In this document: piece by piece, positions 62,414 to 64,000 of the stretch
Layout of the letters: each line of letters opens with the position of its first letter
How positions within the stretch are numbered: position 1 is the stretch's first letter
NCBI RefSeq assembly: GCF_001655775.1
Contig: NZ_LXFF01000009.1
Location: 16,861 to 80,860, forward strand
Direction of reading: 5' to 3'
From: Candidatus Arthromitus sp. SFB-turkey
GTDB taxonomy: Bacteria > Bacillota > Clostridia > Clostridiales > Clostridiaceae
Length of the DNA: 64,000 nt
The notes under the pieces: model-generated
Told to the model about the DNA's origin: nothing
Seen by the model: the letters and a program-made list of their open reading frames with translations, nothing else
Database searches by the model: none
Program-made: the position numbers and the translations under genes

Positions 62414-63529
62414 TTATAAAACTTTCCATTTTTCAATTCTTTTAAATTCTCTGCTTTTCTCATCAACAAAATTCTTTATCTTAACCTTAAATATTTCCTC
62501 ATCAAATTTCTCTGCGTGTTCTCTTATTTCCTTCTTATTAAAATTCATATTATTAAACCTTTTTACAGCATCGCTCATAGAACTAACAGTTTGTTCATTA
62601 AAAAATACTCCTGTTTTATCTTCTACAACAGTTTCAAGAGCTCCTCCTTTTGCATACGCAATAACAGGTGTACCACTTGCTTGAGCTTCTAATGGTGTTA
62701 TACCAAAATCTTCTTCTCCTGGAAATAAAAAAGCTTTTGCTTTACTATAGTAGCTTTTTATAACTTCATCTGATTGTCTTCCTAAAATTTTAATATTAGG
62801 AGAAGTAACCTTCTTTTCTATTTCACTTCTCATAGGACCATCTCCTATTACAACAAGAGGAAGCTTTAACTCATTAAAAACTTCAACTGCTAAATCAATT
62901 TTTTTATACTCCTGAAGCCTTGATACAACCAAAAAATAATCTTCTTTTTCTTCACTTACACTAAAAAATTTACTTCTAACAGGAGGATGTATAACAAAAC
63001 TTTCTCTTCTGTAATGTTTCCAAATTCTCTTAGCTACATTTTTAGAATTTGCTATAAAATAATCAACTCTGTCTGAAGAAACTCTATCCCACATTCTCAT
63101 ATAATTCATTATGTATTTAACAAAAAATTTTTTTAACTTTCCAGCATTTTGTATATATTCATAATAAAATTCCCATCCATATCTCATAGGGGAATGACAA
63201 TAACAAATATGACACGTATCAGGATTAGTTATTATTCCTTTAGCACAAGATGAACTACTACTTAAAACAACATCATAATTATTTAAATCAAACATCTCAA
63301 AAGCTATAGGCATTAACGGAAAAAATTTTCTGTGATCTTTAACAGCACTTTTTATATTTTGAAGAAACGATCCTTCTATTTTACAATGTTTAAGTATTCC
63401 TTCTAATTTTTCCCTATTATAAACACTTGTATATATAGTTGCATCATTAAATATTTCTAAAAAATTAGTAACAACTCTTTCAGCTCCTCCCATAAAAGGA
63501 AGCCAATCATGCACTAAAGCAATTTTCAT
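62414..63529 (-). CDS. Glycosyltransferase family 4 (WcaI/MtfA-like)
   Basis: GT-B transferase beginning MKIALVHDWLPFMGGAERVV, with CHICYCHSPMRYGWEFYYEY, VDYFIANSKNVAKRI, PPVRSKFF, YFLVVSRLQEYKKIDLAVEVF and AKAFLFPGEEDFGITPLEAQASG (EX7E-type). 371 residues. The HSPMRYxW motif is typical of one GT4 subgroup found in capsule and O-antigen clusters. ATG 63529 has AGGAGTG nine bases upstream; an in-frame ATG 24 bases earlier lacks a site. First gene of the minus-strand run 63529 to 59842. Confidence 0.9.
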   Translation of the reverse strand: MKIALVHDWLPFMGGAERVVTNFLEIFNDATIYTSVYNREKLEGILKHCKIEGSFLQNIKSAVKDHRKFFPLMPIAFEMFDLNNYDVVLSSSSSCAKGIITNPDTCHICYCHSPMRYGWEFYYEYIQNAGKLKKFFVKYIMNYMRMWDRVSSDRVDYFIANSKNVAKRIWKHYRRESFVIHPPVRSKFFSVSEEKEDYFLVVSRLQEYKKIDLAVEVFNELKLPLVVIGDGPMRSEIEKKVTSPNIKILGRQSDEVIKSYYSKAKAFLFPGEEDFGITPLEAQASGTPVIAYAKGGALETVVEDKTGVFFNEQTVSSMSDAVKRFNNMNFNKKEIREHAEKFDEEIFKVKIKNFVDEKSREFKRIEKWKVL

Positions 63530-63593
63530 AAATTCACTCCTACTTTTTTCCATTTAACCTTAGTATTCACTAATTATATAAAAAAAACAACAT

Positions 63594-63648
63594 ATTTTGT
63601 ATAAATATTACTAATTTTTATTATTTTTATAAAAAAAGTATACAAAAT
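63594..63648. promoter_or_regulatory. Inverted repeat in the divergent region before the acyltransferase
   Basis: Perfect 10-bp inverted repeat ATTTTGTATA (63594-63603) and TATACAAAAT (63639-63648) with a 35-base AT-only spacer. Each arm contains a TTGTAT that could serve as a -35 for divergent transcription. A TATAAT at 63665-63670 lies between it and the plus-strand gene. Confidence 0.45.
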
Positions 63649-63704
63649 GTTCTAAAATAAATACTATAATTGCATTTAAATTTCTTACAAGGAGCATCAA
63701 AATT

Positions 63705-64000
63705 ATGAATAACATAAAAGAAAATAAAATAAACCTCATAGAATTTAATTATTTAAGAGCTATTGGTATATTTTTAGTAGTTTTAGGACACTCTTTTCCT
63801 TATATAGATGAAACAAATTTTCAATTATATAAATACATACATTCTCTTATATACTCATTTCATATGCCTCTATTTATTATGATATCTGGTTTTTTCGCTT
63901 ATAAAATACTAACTATTAATTCATTTAAACAATACAAACTATTTATTTCAAGTAAATTTAAAAAACTAATGATACCTTATTTTACAATAAGTTTTCTAAC
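63705..64000 (+). CDS. Acyltransferase family 3 membrane protein, N-terminal part (cut by window edge)
   Basis: About 98 N-terminal residues are visible. The text IEFNYLRAIGIFLVVLGHSF matches the start of acyltransferase-3 proteins (OafA/NodX/YrhL type), which O-acetylate or succinylate sugars of surface polysaccharides; the His in GHSF is the conserved catalytic residue region. Helices at about 14-32 and 45-66, the second with SFHMPLFIMISGFFAY, are also typical. ATG 63705 has AAGGAG ten bases upstream. The rest of the gene lies beyond base 64000. It probably modifies the polymer made by the neighbouring genes. Confidence 0.85.
   Translation, partial: MNNIKENKINLIEFNYLRAIGIFLVVLGHSFPYIDETNFQLYKYIHSLIYSFHMPLFIMISGFFAYKILTINSFKQYKLFISSKFKKLMIPYFTISFL

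Noticed and set aside
1..64000. tRNA, rRNA, IS element, transposase, integrase, prophage or plasmid gene
   Set aside because: None found on either strand. Base composition looks even by eye, so no clear sign of recent transfer.

Overview
The window is very AT-rich and gene-dense, with short intergenic gaps, TTG/GTG starts mixed with ATG, and strong purine-rich ribosome binding sites. The gene set is clostridial: whiA-yvcK-rapZ-murB-uvrC, dnaE-pfkA-pyk, an FHA/FtsW/PBP trio, FtsEX-CtpA, a flavodiiron protein and a GerS-like lipoprotein next to alr. I read it as a Gram-positive, anaerobic, probably spore-forming member of the Clostridia with a compact genome. A secreted host-glycan type alpha-N-acetylglucosaminidase and the compactness would fit a gut-associated species, for example a relative of the segmented filamentous bacteria; that placement is inference only.

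Layout. 1-2.6 kb: the start of an aspartokinase on the minus strand, then a cation-efflux protein and a degenerate tandem-repeat ATPase-like protein on the plus strand. 2.6-16.7 kb (minus): RNA polymerase recycling helicase HelD, an acidic protein plus signal peptidase I, an rRNA methyltransferase, the dnaE-pfkA-pyk operon and asnB. 16.8-35 kb (minus): one long co-directional run carrying ftsE-ftsX-ctpA, a MinJ-position membrane protein, uvrB-uvrA, FHA-ftsW-pbp, uvrC, murB-rapZ-yvcK-whiA and a DUF4380-like gene. It combines division and cell-wall control with all three UvrABC excision-repair proteins. 35.1-40.6 kb (plus): a complete pimelate-to-biotin operon (S-component-like membrane protein, bioW, F, B, D, A). 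40.6-46.7 kb (minus): secreted GH89 glycosidase, MazEF toxin-antitoxin, alr, GerS-like lipoprotein, acpS. 47-50.7 kb: flavodiiron protein, a PadR regulator with a pentapeptide-repeat partner, a short SSB and a nicotinamidase-like hydrolase. 50.7-64 kb: a surface-polysaccharide locus with nucleotide-sugar synthesis (galU, manC), an initiating sugar transferase, flippase, polymerase, four glycosyltransferases, an LCP ligase, a cohesin-like/DUF4214 surface protein and the start of an acyltransferase.

How it fits together. Wall precursor supply (murB, alr, PBP/FtsW), division signalling (FtsEX, CtpA, WhiA, RapZ, YvcK) and polysaccharide export with LCP attachment build the envelope. Glycolysis (pfkA, pyk) sits with replication (dnaE). 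The biotin operon needs pimelate from outside or from another locus. Four convergent junctions (2.6, 40.6, 48.3 and 59.8 kb) use a bidirectional terminator hairpin that touches or overlaps the stop codons. I found no tRNA, rRNA, IS element, prophage gene or CRISPR array. I did not find a convincing previously unknown multi-gene system. The best leads are the bioW start, the S-component-like gene in the biotin operon, the leader structure of mazEF, the PDZ-less MinJ-position gene, the P-loop-less ATPase relative, and the cohesin/DUF4214 protein beside the LCP gene.
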